64,000 nt of DNA from Heliocybe sulcata. Its lineage: Eukaryota; Basidiomycota; Agaricomycetes; Gloeophyllales; Gloeophyllaceae. The notes beneath the pieces are model-generated. The model had not been told where the DNA came from, did not search any database, and saw only the letters and a list, made by a program, of their open reading frames with translations. The stretch covers positions 2,602,924 to 2,666,923 of the forward strand of contig ML213503.1 of the NCBI GenBank assembly GCA_004369045.1. The letters run 5' to 3'. This document shows, in pieces, positions 22,237 to 32,461 of the stretch (position 1 is the first letter of the stretch; every line of letters begins with the position of its first letter). A program made the position numbers and the translations under genes.

Positions 22237-24154
22237 TTAAGCAACGTAGCTGGAAGCAGACACGTTGCCGCCCCGACCAGTCCAGTTGACGTGGATGTCC
22301 TCGCCGGCCTTAAATTTGGCGTTCTCCTTGCCGGGCAGTACACGGAAGGTGTGGGCACCGAAGTAGTCACGCTGGGCCTGGAGGAGGTTGGCAGGAACGA
22401 TTTCACTGCGGTAGCCATCGAAGAAGGCCAGAGCAGTGCTGAAGGCAGGAGTGGGGATACCCCACAGAACGGCCTGCGCGATGATGCGCCTCCAGCCGGG
22501 CTGCGCCTTGTGGACGGCTAGAAGAGAGGAAGATCCAGTCAACGAAACGGTAAACCAAAGTAATCAGAAGCGACTGACCCTTGTTGAAAAAGTCGTCGAA
22601 CAAGAGGGACTCCAAGGCAGGGGTCTTGGTGTATGCCGACGTGATGTCACCCAAGAAGACGGACTACAGCAAAGTTAGCACCCATCCGGTCGGACTGATG
22701 TCGGATGCGTTACCTTGATGATGCAACCACCACGCCACATACGGGCAATGCCGGCGTAGTTCAAGTTCCAGTTGAGCTGTTAAGAGGATTCATTTTAGGA
22801 CGTGGAGGTAAGAACGACAGAAATTCAACGGACCTCTTTGGCAGTCTCCCTCATGAGCATGAAGCCCTGAGTGTACGAAATGATCTTGGAGGCATACAGG
22901 GCCTGCTCGAGGTCATCGATGAACTGCTGCTTATCACCACGGAAGGTCTCCTTCTGGGGCCCAGCAATGACCTTCGATGCCCGCGTACGCTCAGCCTTGA
23001 GCGCAGACAAGCAACGAGAGAAGACGGCCTCGCCGATGAGGGTAACTACAATGAGAGTGAATAAAAAAGGCAGATTTCGAGTAGGAGTTTCTTTACCTGG
23101 CATGCCAGCGTCCAAAGCGTTGATGGCAGTCCACTTGCCCGTACCCTTTTGACCAGCCTGGTCGAGGATTTTACTGACTACGGGCTCACCATCGTCATCC
23201 TTGAACTTGAGGATGTTGGCGGTGATGTCAATCAGGAAGGAGTCAAGGACACCCTTGTTCCACTTGAAGAAGATATCAGCGATCTCGTCCTCGCTCAAGC
23301 CGAGACCGCGCTTGAGGATATCGTACGCCTCAGAGATCAACTGCATGTCACCGTACTCGATACCTGACATCGAATACCGATGAACTCGTATCCTGAGTGG
23401 ATATATGCGCGTCTCTTACCGTTGTGAACCATCTTGACGTAGTGGCCGGCACCGGTCTCGCCGACCCAGTCACAGCAAGGATCGCCCTCGACCTGAGCAG
23501 CGGTCTTCTGGAAGATCTCCTTGATAGAGTCCCAGGCAGCGGGAGAACCACCGGGCATGAGAGAGGGGCCATAACGGGCACCCTCCTCACCACCAGAGAC
23601 ACCGGAGCCGACGAAGAGCAAGCCCTTTGACTCCAGCTCCTTGGTCCGGCGAATGGAATCGGGGAAGTGAGAGTTACCACCATCAATGACAATGTCACCC
23701 TGCTCGAGGTAGGGCTCGAGTTGCTTGATGAAGTCGTCGACGGCGGGTCCAGCCTTGACGAGGAGAATAATCTTGCGAGGGCGCTTCAGCTTAGCGCAGA
23801 GCTCCTGGATGGAGTGGGCGCCTTGGACTTTCGTGCCTGCATTGCGCATTAGTACTGCCGCTACCCATTTCTATATCGGACTACACTGACCCTTGGCCTC
23901 ATTTTCAAGGAAGTGGTCGACTTTGCTCGTTGTCCGGTTGTAGCAGACAACGGTAAAGCCCTTGTCATTCATGTTAAGGATCAGATTTTGACCCTAAAGC
24001 GCGTCGATTAGTTCGATCCTTTGGCGGATCGTACATAAAGTCCGAGTCCACTCACCATGACGGCCAAGCCGATGAGGCCAATGTCTCCGCTGTGCAAGAG
24101 TCAGCGAGCTCACCCTCAAAAACTACGCACAAATACGTACGTAGCACCCGACAT
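22237..24154 (-). CDS. GND1: 6-phosphogluconate dehydrogenase (decarboxylating)
   Basis: It oxidises and decarboxylates 6-phosphogluconate to ribulose 5-phosphate, making NADPH, in the cytosol. The N-terminal Rossmann part reads [20 protein letters not shown] and [15 protein letters not shown]. Catalytic and substrate motifs follow: [47 protein letters not shown] (with the catalytic Lys and His-Asn), and GTGKWTAI. The C-terminal helices and end ([25 protein letters not shown]) are complete. It has about seven introns; the first exon is only MSGAT, starting at 24154. Length fits the usual family value of around 490 aa. The preceding pathway enzyme is at 2.9-3.8 kb. Confidence 0.96.
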
Positions 24155-24997
24155 GATTGCAACGGTTGTGTAAGAGGCGAGTGAGGGAGATGGTAGGGAT
24201 TAAGAGGAGATGTCCTGTGTGATGTCGATGAGATTGCTGAGAAATGCACTTTCGGCCCGGATTACAGAGAAGATCCGGCGCATTAGATAAGCAGACCGGG
24301 GCGTCTCCGGGCGTCACCGAACCGGCCAGTCCCTCCCACTCGGCTGCCTAAATCTGACCACTGTTTCCCCAGCCTTGGCAATCGCTGGACTATTTGCTAG
24401 ATGGCGCATGCTTACAAGCGGTTACCGTGTGCCTCGTTGCCCAGAATTCGTCGTGAATGGGCGCTGGTTAACGGACCTGAGCGTTTCTCAGACCCCGCTG
24501 TGTAAGTCTACTGTGTAATGAGCAAAGAAAGGAACGCAACCCCGGTTAAACTTGCAGTCCCGGGTAAGGCGATGTTCGCCCTTACTTCTGCGTGCGACGC
24601 GTTCCCGCCGAGCTGACGCGTGTCAACGCCCGCCGAGCTGACGCGTACGGGTCAACGCCGACTGACCCGCCTTCCATACAAGAAGGCAGTCGAGTCTGCC
24701 TTGGAAGACTATCGCGTCCATAACGCGTCTGAGAGGATTCATGCAGCAATCCACATTTGGTGAAACGCCACAGATCCCTACGTACGCGCTCGAAGAGGAG
24801 TTCTTCGACGCCTTGAGCTACGTAGAGCCCGCCTGTTCCCATCCGAAGGACCCCGACAGCACCTTCCTACCAACCGACTCCCTGTTACAGCAGCCCCGCG
24901 CAGCCTTACTTGCACGTTTATCGTTTCCTGTCGAGCTCATTCTCGTTGTTTGATAGCCACCCGTCTTGTTAGACGACGTATTGGTCATTGCAGACCA
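24155..24997. other. Divergent intergenic region with ACGCGT repeats and an EFFDA-coding open frame
   Basis: It separates GND1 (minus) from the oxysterol-binding-protein gene (plus). It holds three ACGCGT boxes (24616, 24641, 24723), two within a direct repeat. An open frame at 24741-24953 encodes EEEFFDALS, a near-perfect FFAT core, but I could not join it in frame to the PH-domain exon. It may be an unplaced upstream exon, an upstream ORF, or chance. Confidence 0.5.
24604..24646. repeat. Direct repeat carrying ACGCGT boxes
   Basis: CCCGCCGAGCTGACGCGT occurs at 24604-24621 and again, identical, at 24629-24646 (25-bp period); GTCAACGCC also follows both. ACGCGT is the MBF (MluI cell-cycle box) core in fungi. 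Confidence 0.9.
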
Positions 24998-27785
24998 ATG
25001 CAGGCGCCGCGGCCCCTGAACGGCTCTGCCGTGGGTGCGTCAGTTGCATACGCCTCTCAGTCCCATCCGTTCGCTATTCCCAAGGCCGACAAGGGTCATG
25101 TAATCCAGGAGGGATGGATGTTGAAGAAACGGAGGAAGCGGATGCAAGGTGTGTAAGACGGTCCGATCGACTCCAGTCACTGCAACATGTATTCCCTCGA
25201 AGGCTTCGCACGGCGTTATTTCGCCTTGTACCAGACCGGGTTGCTTTGCTACTCTTTCGAACCTGGCAAGCCAGTTAGAGATCAGATTGCATTACAAACA
25301 GCCGCCATATCCAGCACGACTGGAAGGAATTACATTACGATCGACTCTAGTAGGACTACGTTCCATCTTAAATGCCTGACCACGGACGATTGGAATAGAT
25401 GGATGACTGCATTCAGGTACGTGAGCAGCCGTTCATCAGGATGCGGCTTGAATTGATCAAGGACCATAACATAGAAAGTTCATCTCCACAGCCGATGAAC
25501 GAACTGTTGGCAGGCGATCTTCCGCGGCTAGGAGTATACCGTTCATTGGATACATCAACAAAGCCGGACTTGTTACGGAAGAAATGGGTAATGTACGTGT
25601 GACAACATCCTATAAAGAGATGGAACTTGACCCTCTTATGTCGCAGACTATCGAGGAACTAGAGGACGCCCATCAAGCGTTGATACAGGAGCAGTCAGCT
25701 AAGCGACGACCGAGTTCCTCCAGAGGCAAGGGCGACAATGGTAATAAGCATCACTCGAAAGATGTATTCGGTCTCTTCAAGAAATGTAAGTCTCCCCGCA
25801 CATAAATAATATTTCTGTTACTCATGAACACCGGCGCATACAGCTAATCATCAGCATGAATCCGCCTCCGAGGATCAAATGTCCGCATCATCTTCGGTCG
25901 GATCACTTCAGTCTCCGGAACAACGCATACAAGCAGCCATCGCTGCTCTGAAGTCTCAGCATGCAAACCTGCTCAAGTCGCTTTCGACGCTAACAAATGC
26001 TGATGGGGCCGGTTCAGCGACTCTGCGCTCGTCCCCACTTCCGGCTACTCGGGAAGAAGACAGCACCGAAGACTTGCCGACTCCTACACGGAGCGGAGCT
26101 CGTACGCCATGGGGCAGTGTCAAACGCGCGAGTTTGACTGAAACTGCAAGCGACGGCACGAGTAGTATTTGGTTTGACGCGCCTGACGCTGAGCCAGAAG
26201 GCGCGGAAGAGTACATTATCGAGCATGATCTGACGCCGTTGGATGAGAACGGCGGTGGTAGTAAGATGTCGGCCACCAGTACCCAGATCAGCACGAGTAC
26301 CGCTGTGGAGGGCGAAGGAGATGAAGACGCTAGCTCGGAGGAGGAGGAGGAAGCAGAAGCTGAACTTGCGAGCGCCCCCACGCTTACCCAGGTCAAAGAC
26401 GGAAGTGAGAAGGAACATAAGGAGATTGTGCGCAGGACGCAGCTGCCTTCACCTCCTGTGGCAGATGAGGGAAGCCTGTTTGCAGTACTCAAGAAAAACG
26501 TCGGAAAGGTATCTATACTGTTATCTGGCGATTCAACTGTTAATGCAAGGAATTCTTTCAGGATCTATCCAGCGTGGCTCTACCAGTGACTTTCAATGAG
26601 CCATTAACATTGCTGCAAAGAGCAGCCGAGGAGATGGAATACTACGACCTCCTTCGGCAAGCCGCTGAGACCTCAGATCCAGTCGAGAGAATGTGTTACG
26701 TTGCGGCCTTCGCAGTCTCCGGTTATGCACACACGAGACACAGGACCGGCCGGAAAGGTTTGTGAGTGGGACAGCATGTCCTCCGGCGATCACTGACGCT
26801 AATGCGGACTGGCACGGAACAGCAATCCTATGCTAGCTGAAACGTTCGAGGACTCCAGGATGTGCCTCCTTGCTGAGAAGGTCTCTCACCAGCCGGTCAT
26901 CATGGCTTATCACGCCCAGGGTGACGGCTGGGAATTGCACGCGACATCCGCCGGTAAAACAAAGTTCTGGGGTGCGTGGCTTCTTCTATTGCATTCCCCC
27001 GGATGTCCTGCATTCCCCCGGATGTCCTGTTTACGAGGTTCTTGTTCCCAGGAAAAAGCCTCGAGATAATCCCGCTGGGTACCACGCATGTGCAAATCGG
27101 TGAGGATCATTTTCAATGGTGAGAGTCAAGCTCGGTTATCCATCGAATTGGGTGGCGTATTTCTCACTGCGGATACTGTACGTTCTACAGGAACAAGCCG
27201 TCGTCCTTCATGCGCAACCTCATGATGGGAACCAAGTACTTAGAGCACTGCGGTAAAATGGTAGTCGAGAATACCCTAACCAAGGCCAAGTGCGTGCTGG
27301 AGTTCAAGGAGGCAGGGTATTTCGGCACGTCGAATGAAGTTGCGGGCACTGTTTTCTCGCCAGCAGGTAAAGCCCAGACTCACCTCGAGGGCAAGTGGGA
27401 CGATACCCTGGCGCAGAAGATCGATGCATCGCACCTGCACATACTTTGGCGCATCTTGCCTTTCCCGAAGAACGCTCCGCAATACTACGGGTTCACGTAC
27501 TTCGGTATCACCCTGAACGAGATCACACCGGACCTCGAAGGAAAGCTTCCTCCGACTGATTCTAGGTACCGCACAGACGTGCGTGCGCTGGAGGAAGGGG
27601 ACCTGGATCGTGCCGAGGCGGAGAAGCTGCGAATTGAGGAGATGCAGCGGGACAGAAGGAGAAGCGGTAAGGAGAGACAACCGAGATGGTTCAAGCAGGT
27701 CGGTGACGAGTGGGTGTATATCGGTGGCTACTGGGAAGAGCGAGCGAAGGGGTGGAAGGGCGCGGAGGTCGAACCCTTGTGGTGA
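24998..27785 (+). CDS. Oxysterol-binding protein with PH domain (Osh3-like)
   Basis: A lipid-transfer protein at ER-membrane contact sites. It has about ten exons. The PH domain opens with [17 protein letters not shown], continues [20 protein letters not shown] across an intron at 25149-25202, and closes [14 protein letters not shown] disordered middle region holds [18 protein letters not shown] (about 26160-26215), an FFAT-like VAP-binding motif in acidic surroundings. The ORD domain includes [49 protein letters not shown], and near the C-terminus the WRILPFP...[13 protein letters not shown] segment; it ends at 27785. The signature EQVSHHPP reads EKVSHQPV, so the second histidine is replaced by Gln. 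The start at 24998 is the best ATG in frame but is uncertain; a longer N-terminus is possible. Confidence 0.85.
26991..27028 (+). repeat. 19-bp tandem duplication inside an intron
   Basis: GCATTCCCCCGGATGTCCT occurs twice with no gap (26991-27009 and 27010-27028), within the intron between KFWG and KSLEII of the oxysterol-binding-protein gene. Being identical, it is likely recent. Confidence 0.9.
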
Positions 27786-28131
27786 TAATCTTCGTGGATT
27801 ACATCTCACCATAATTTACAATATCCAGGCTCCTAATGTACGTATACATCAACACTCAATAATGCGGCACAGGAATCTGGCATCTGGCTATAATAATATT
27901 GCATGCGCAATCCTAGTTATGAGAGTAGACTGCCTGCTACAAGTATTGCAAGGAACTGACCTTCTTGAGACTGAAGTAGAATTTGAACATGTCTTGCTCT
28001 CGGCCGCACTTACTCCTTATATATAAGCCAGAGAAGGTACAATTCTTGAATATTCTTGAGACTGAATACATGTCGTAAAGTGCCTAGCGGAAGTACGAAA
28101 TGGTCTGGGTTCCGACCGTTTTTCAACCGCA
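27786..28131. other. Intergenic, 3' flanks
   Basis: It is AT-rich and contains no supportable gene. It lies between the end of the oxysterol-binding-protein gene and the decayed F-box gene, where the missing F-box C-terminus might have been; no LRR-like protein is readable here. Confidence 0.4.
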
Positions 28132-29130
28132 TTAGCATGAGGGACTCACAGGATTGCGAGAAAGGTTTGGAGGAGACACAAGCAATAAGAATACTGATGC
28201 CATCTCCAGAGGGTATCTCATAGCATGATAGGTTTGCCGACCGGATATTCCTGCCAGGATTCTAGGCGACCAATGAGACCAATACATAGATCCAGATGGA
28301 GCTCTGATAGTCAGAGCCTCAAGAGCACGGCAAGAGAGAGTACCCATATGTAGATTTGCTGGGATATTACGGAGGAAAATGTCAAGTGACTGGAGCTTTG
28401 GCGCAGTTGCAAGAGCGGAAAGGTGGTGCTCGGAAAGTGGCATGCACCACTGAAAGTGAGATAGACTGACCAGTTTCGATTACGCACCCAGGCCAGTCAA
28501 GTCGATGAGCATAATATGGTCCGTATCGCACGAACTGTCCAGAATTGTGGAGTCGAGTGCACGACTATTGTGGAACAAGTCAAGAAAATGGTTAAGGCGC
28601 CAACCGGGATGACTGTTGCTCACAGATATACACAAGTTCTTGACGTAGGGAACGAGAAATGTAGGGCTGTAGCGAAGGTCGGCGTCCGTGACGTACCAGC
28701 GTAGGGTGCGAAGCTTGGGAAGCAGGAATCGATGGCTCTGGACGCTTCGTCCTTATAGCAAACTGAAGGTCCACAACTTTCCGGGCATAGTAGACGAACC
28801 TATCCCAGTCTCCTGGATAGGTAAATCGCTGGGGCTCGTATGCACAGAAGTCATAACGGCTGTGGTCTACTTCCGCGAAGGCGAGTAGATGCTCATTATG
28901 ATTCATAATTTGGCGATAGGAAGTTCTTGTGGCATGAATGCATGACAGCCGATAATATGGTTAAGCCTGGAATATTGCCGATGCCACAGAGCATCCAAAG
29001 CCGGCTCCTGGAAGACCTTGCACGTGCGGGCCAGAGCATTCAGTTCGCTATAGTCTGTCTTATCCAGGGAGGTGGAGATATGCTCGACGACGAGGCTGCC
29101 AATCTCCGAGATAGTAAGGCAGTGGTGCAT
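28132..29130 (-). pseudogene. Decayed F-box/LRR gene
   Basis: The N-terminus is a typical Agaricomycete F-box protein: MHHCLTISEIGSLVVEHI, then LNALARTCKVFQEPALDALW. It continues in other frames with PGDWDRFVYYARKV, then LLPKLRTLRWYVTDADLRY and VPYVKNLCISVSNS, then LSALATAPKLQSLDIFL and ALEALTIRAP. At least two of the joins (near 28912, between MPQELPIAK and NHNEHLLAF, and near 28775) need a frame change in a space too short for a normal intron, and the C-terminal LRR part seen in relatives is missing. I therefore call it a pseudogene, though sequence errors could mimic this. It is divergent from the protease gene, 159 bp away. Confidence 0.6.
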
Positions 29131-29289
29131 GATTTCAATAGTCTCGGTGGGACGGGAGTAAGCAAAGCGACGGATGTGTTTGTGCACGATTGATTCAACT
29201 TCATGCCCACATTTGTGGCTGTCGGTGCACTTGCGGTCCCGGGTAATAAAGGTTGCAGTTAGCCTCTACTTTGGCGCGTCCGACTCAGG

Positions 29290-30507
29290 ATGCTGCGTGC
29301 TTGCCCGGGTCGCAGTGGCCTGCATGTATTGAAAGGCGCCTCTCTTTGGAGGAACTATGCTACGGCGGACTCTCCTCTTGTCTTAGGAAAGGTCCCACCA
29401 CCTCCGAAGAGCAATAACACTCGATTCGAATTGGATACGCGCATTCTGACCGAGCTCTGTAACAGACCTTCAAGCAGCCGGGTGAAGTTAGAGAACCTGG
29501 TTCTACAGTACATGGAGAGGGGAGGCCATGTTTTGGAGACGTCTTTACCGTACGAGTCTCGCCCAAGCAGCCGGAGGAAGGTAGGATTGACGTCCGCGGC
29601 GGAGGACGGAGTCGCGATGATAGCCCATTGCGTACGGGATGGGGAGAACCACAGGATTACTCTGTCATCCGGCTTCGCTCTAGAAGGGACCGGGAAGCAC
29701 GCGGGAGAATCTGTCGTGGTGTCGTGTGCGCACACGTTGGAGGAGGTGCGTCGTCCTGCAGAGCTTGCTTTATGTCGAACAAGAACCGATGGCTTGACTA
29801 CGCTAGGCAGATCCGTCGCTCACCTCTTGCTACTCCTGACGAGCTGAAACCTATTCTGGAGGCCTCCTCCTCCACATCGCGTCTTTCAGGCAGCTTTGTT
29901 ATCTCCGGATCGCGAGATGACACAGTATTTCACCCAGTCTCGGCCGTCCTCTCCGCTTTACATAGATCCGACCTCGTCCTCTTTAGCAAGAGTGATTCGT
30001 CACTGAAGACACTGCCCGTATCACCGTACCCTGCGCATCCTAATACCACCATCCGAGCACATTTTGTCGTGGATGAGGAACCTGAAGAGTCGGGATGGGT
30101 GCCTTGGATCGGTGGGACGTGGAGCAAGTGGGTGAGAGGGACAGTGCTGGGCTATCGAGACTTCGCTGGCCGGGAGGCGAAGGTGAGTCGTGCGCGAGTA
30201 AGGTAGAGCACCAGGATTGAACCTCCCCTTCAGCCTGGAACCTACGACACTCTGTCGCATCTCATATTTGAGCCCGCACCGACGCCAGGATCTAGTGGAG
30301 GCCCTCTTGTGGATGAAGAGTCCGGTGCAGTTATAGGCGTGATCCTAGGGACGAGGCAAGATTTGGGAATCCAGGGTCTTCGAGGATGGGGCGTACCTGC
30401 AGAAGCTATATTCGAGGTATCCCCTGCTGTTCCTCTTGTCGCTGACTCGGAAGACTTACTGTTCAGCCTAGATGTTCAGTCTGCCAGGTCTCGGCATCAA
30501 GCAGTGA
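29290..30507 (+). CDS. Trypsin-like serine protease, probably mitochondrial
   Basis: Four exons (29290-29745, 29811-30182, 30234-30416, 30472-30507) sum to 349 codons, giving 348 aa. The N-terminus is Arg-rich and ends near RNYATA, like a mitochondrial presequence. A chymotrypsin-fold triad can be proposed: His in VVSCAHTLEE, Asp in HRSDLVLFSK, and Ser in TPGSSGGPLVDEESGAVIGV, the GxSGGP motif. The spacing suits the trypsin-like (S1C/S64-like) peptidases found as single proteins in Agaricomycetes. No PDZ domain is present, so it is not a standard HtrA. The C-terminal exon is tiny (MFSLPGLGIKQ); without the last intron the frame runs on to 30524 with an unlike tail. Substrate unknown. Confidence 0.72.
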
Positions 30508-32461
30508 TAGGAAATGGGACGTAGGCTTGTTGAAGGAGAGCATACCTTTTGAAGCTGTATTTGAGGTATTCATTCATCCTTTTCTGCTGGCCTCATGCCC
30601 TTCGCTGTTTACTCAGTCTGTTACTTTCCGTTGTTTGGCATGGAACTCAGGATGCCGACTAGCTGTGATCTGGACTACATTACATGACGAAAACTTCACC
30701 ATGCTTTTCAAATAAAGGGCGGCTAAAACAGCGCAACCAGATCGCAGCGTGAGAATTCTTCGCCTTGAGCCAATCACGGCCTGTCGGAAAGCCAAATGAG
30801 CTCACAAGTATATAGACCCTGTTCCCCTCCATTTCGTTACGCGAGTGGTCCTTCTGCGCCCCATCTTACTCTTGCTTGTCCTCAGATACTCTGTCCTCAG
30901 AAACTCATCAGCCTCGCTGCCGCACTCGGTCACCAACTCTGCATCGGTGTCTTGTACGTCTGACTGCCGGACGCTCTATATCTGCCTCCTGGAGTACGTC
31001 TCTTGATATCTGGTCCCTCTACCTTAGGCCGGGTGCGCCTAAAACGCCCGGAGCTAAAGTGCATTACACCCCGCTCGACGGTGAGTGACCTCCATTAACA
31101 GCTGGATGTCGCTTCCTTTGATTACTTCAATCACTGTTAAGCTATTGGGTGGCATGGATATTGCCGGCATCCCGCGATGCCCTAGCTGATTTCGGGTCGT
31201 CTTCGCTGACTGCTCTGCGTAGTCAAGCCTTCTGCATCGTGAACGCTATGGAACTGCTCTGGGTCGTCGCCCTGTATCGGACTTAGCTCCCCTGGTACCC
31301 GCCGTGCCGCGTGCCTCGGCTTCCTCCTGCAGCTTCTTTGTCCTGGCCGTCGTCACCTCCTTCCCACAGAGTTCCGAGTCAGGGCGCTGACTCGGGGATT
31401 GCACGATGCTATCCTGTCATGCACGTCGCTGCGTCCAGGCACGGACCGCGGTTGAATGAAATCGGCTAGACCATCCGAATATTGGCTTGATGGCTTGTAT
31501 ATCTGGCATATGACTGGACTGGTACTCTTTCCGCGTTTATCTGGTACGCAGACATTTTGCACTGCTGCTGGCGGCCGACATTGGAAAGACAAGCAGGCGC
31601 GTCGGTTTTCCCGGATCCTAAGGCGACGGCTCCTCTGACCCAGCCCATGTCGTGCTCAAGTCTTAACCCCTTGGAACGTGGTGATGTCTCGGCTGTCGGG
31701 CTGGATACTGGAATTCTGATGACTTCGCCTGGTGTTTTGGCGCGTTACTCGGCGGAGACCGCGCTATCGACCCCTGTCCATGGGATAAAGTGAGCGCAGC
31801 ATAACCCTGGGCGCGAAGCGTAGCGCAGACAATCCTGAGTGCGCGGACTGCAGCTTAATGAATCATCATGATGGTGCGCAGGGCCGCTGGGAAGGTCCCC
31901 AAGTTGGATGTCGAGTCCACGCTCTCATTGTGTAGTCGAGACGTTCTCTTAGCTGATCATGTACCCACACAATCATGATTTGTGCCTTCAATATAAACCC
32001 ATTGACATGTCATGATTCTGCACCAAATTTTAGGTATCGAACAGCGTGCCATCGGGCGATATATGGATGGGTGATTTTGAAATTTTGATACTTTGTCTGT
32101 ACTCACAGACTGCCGTTTACACCTCTACCTGCCCTCCTCATTCGCAGCTGAGCGCTGAGCGCTGATTGCTTGACAAGCTCCGCCGTTACCGGGAGTTTGC
32201 GGCAAGAGGTCCTAACCAGCAGAGACACCAGAACCGAGAAACTGCTCTTCAGTCGGTTCAAATGGTAACCGAAACTGCATTATCCTAGGATTCTACTAGA
32301 TGAGCGTCAGTACGAAGGATAACCGGCAATTGCCGGTCAAACTTGCCTGGCAGACTCGCTGTATTCCTTAGCCTGAGCGACGTCGAAGGCAGCGTCTCGG
32401 TCGCCCTCGACGTCATCTCTATCGACCACCGCTGCAGAATCTGGTTTGACTTTTATTTCGA
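30508..32461. other. About 2 kb without a supportable gene
   Basis: No open frame or splice pattern gives a convincing protein. A CCAAT box (30770-30774) and TATATAG (30809-30815) followed by a pyrimidine-rich stretch look like a real Pol II promoter in plus orientation. Downstream are good splice-like sites (GTACGT near 30953, CTTAG near 31027, GTGAGT near 31081, GTTAAG near 31140), but no start codon opens a frame across them. It could be a noncoding transcript or a decayed gene. The last 400 bp should hold the promoter of the next gene. Confidence 0.45.
30543..30569 (+). repeat. Diverged copy of the protease exon-3 end
   Basis: The 27 bases here match 30394-30420 at 22 positions, including GAAGCT and the GAG|GTAT splice donor. 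In translation VPAEAIFE becomes IPFEAVFE. It is followed by its own pyrimidine-rich stretch and TTTACTCAG, so an exon-intron unit seems to be duplicated behind the stop. Confidence 0.6.

Noticed and set aside
30690-31650. Possible terminal repeat of an old retroelement, suggested by the isolated TATA box
   Set aside because: No second copy, no target duplication, no primer-binding site and no element-derived protein are visible nearby.
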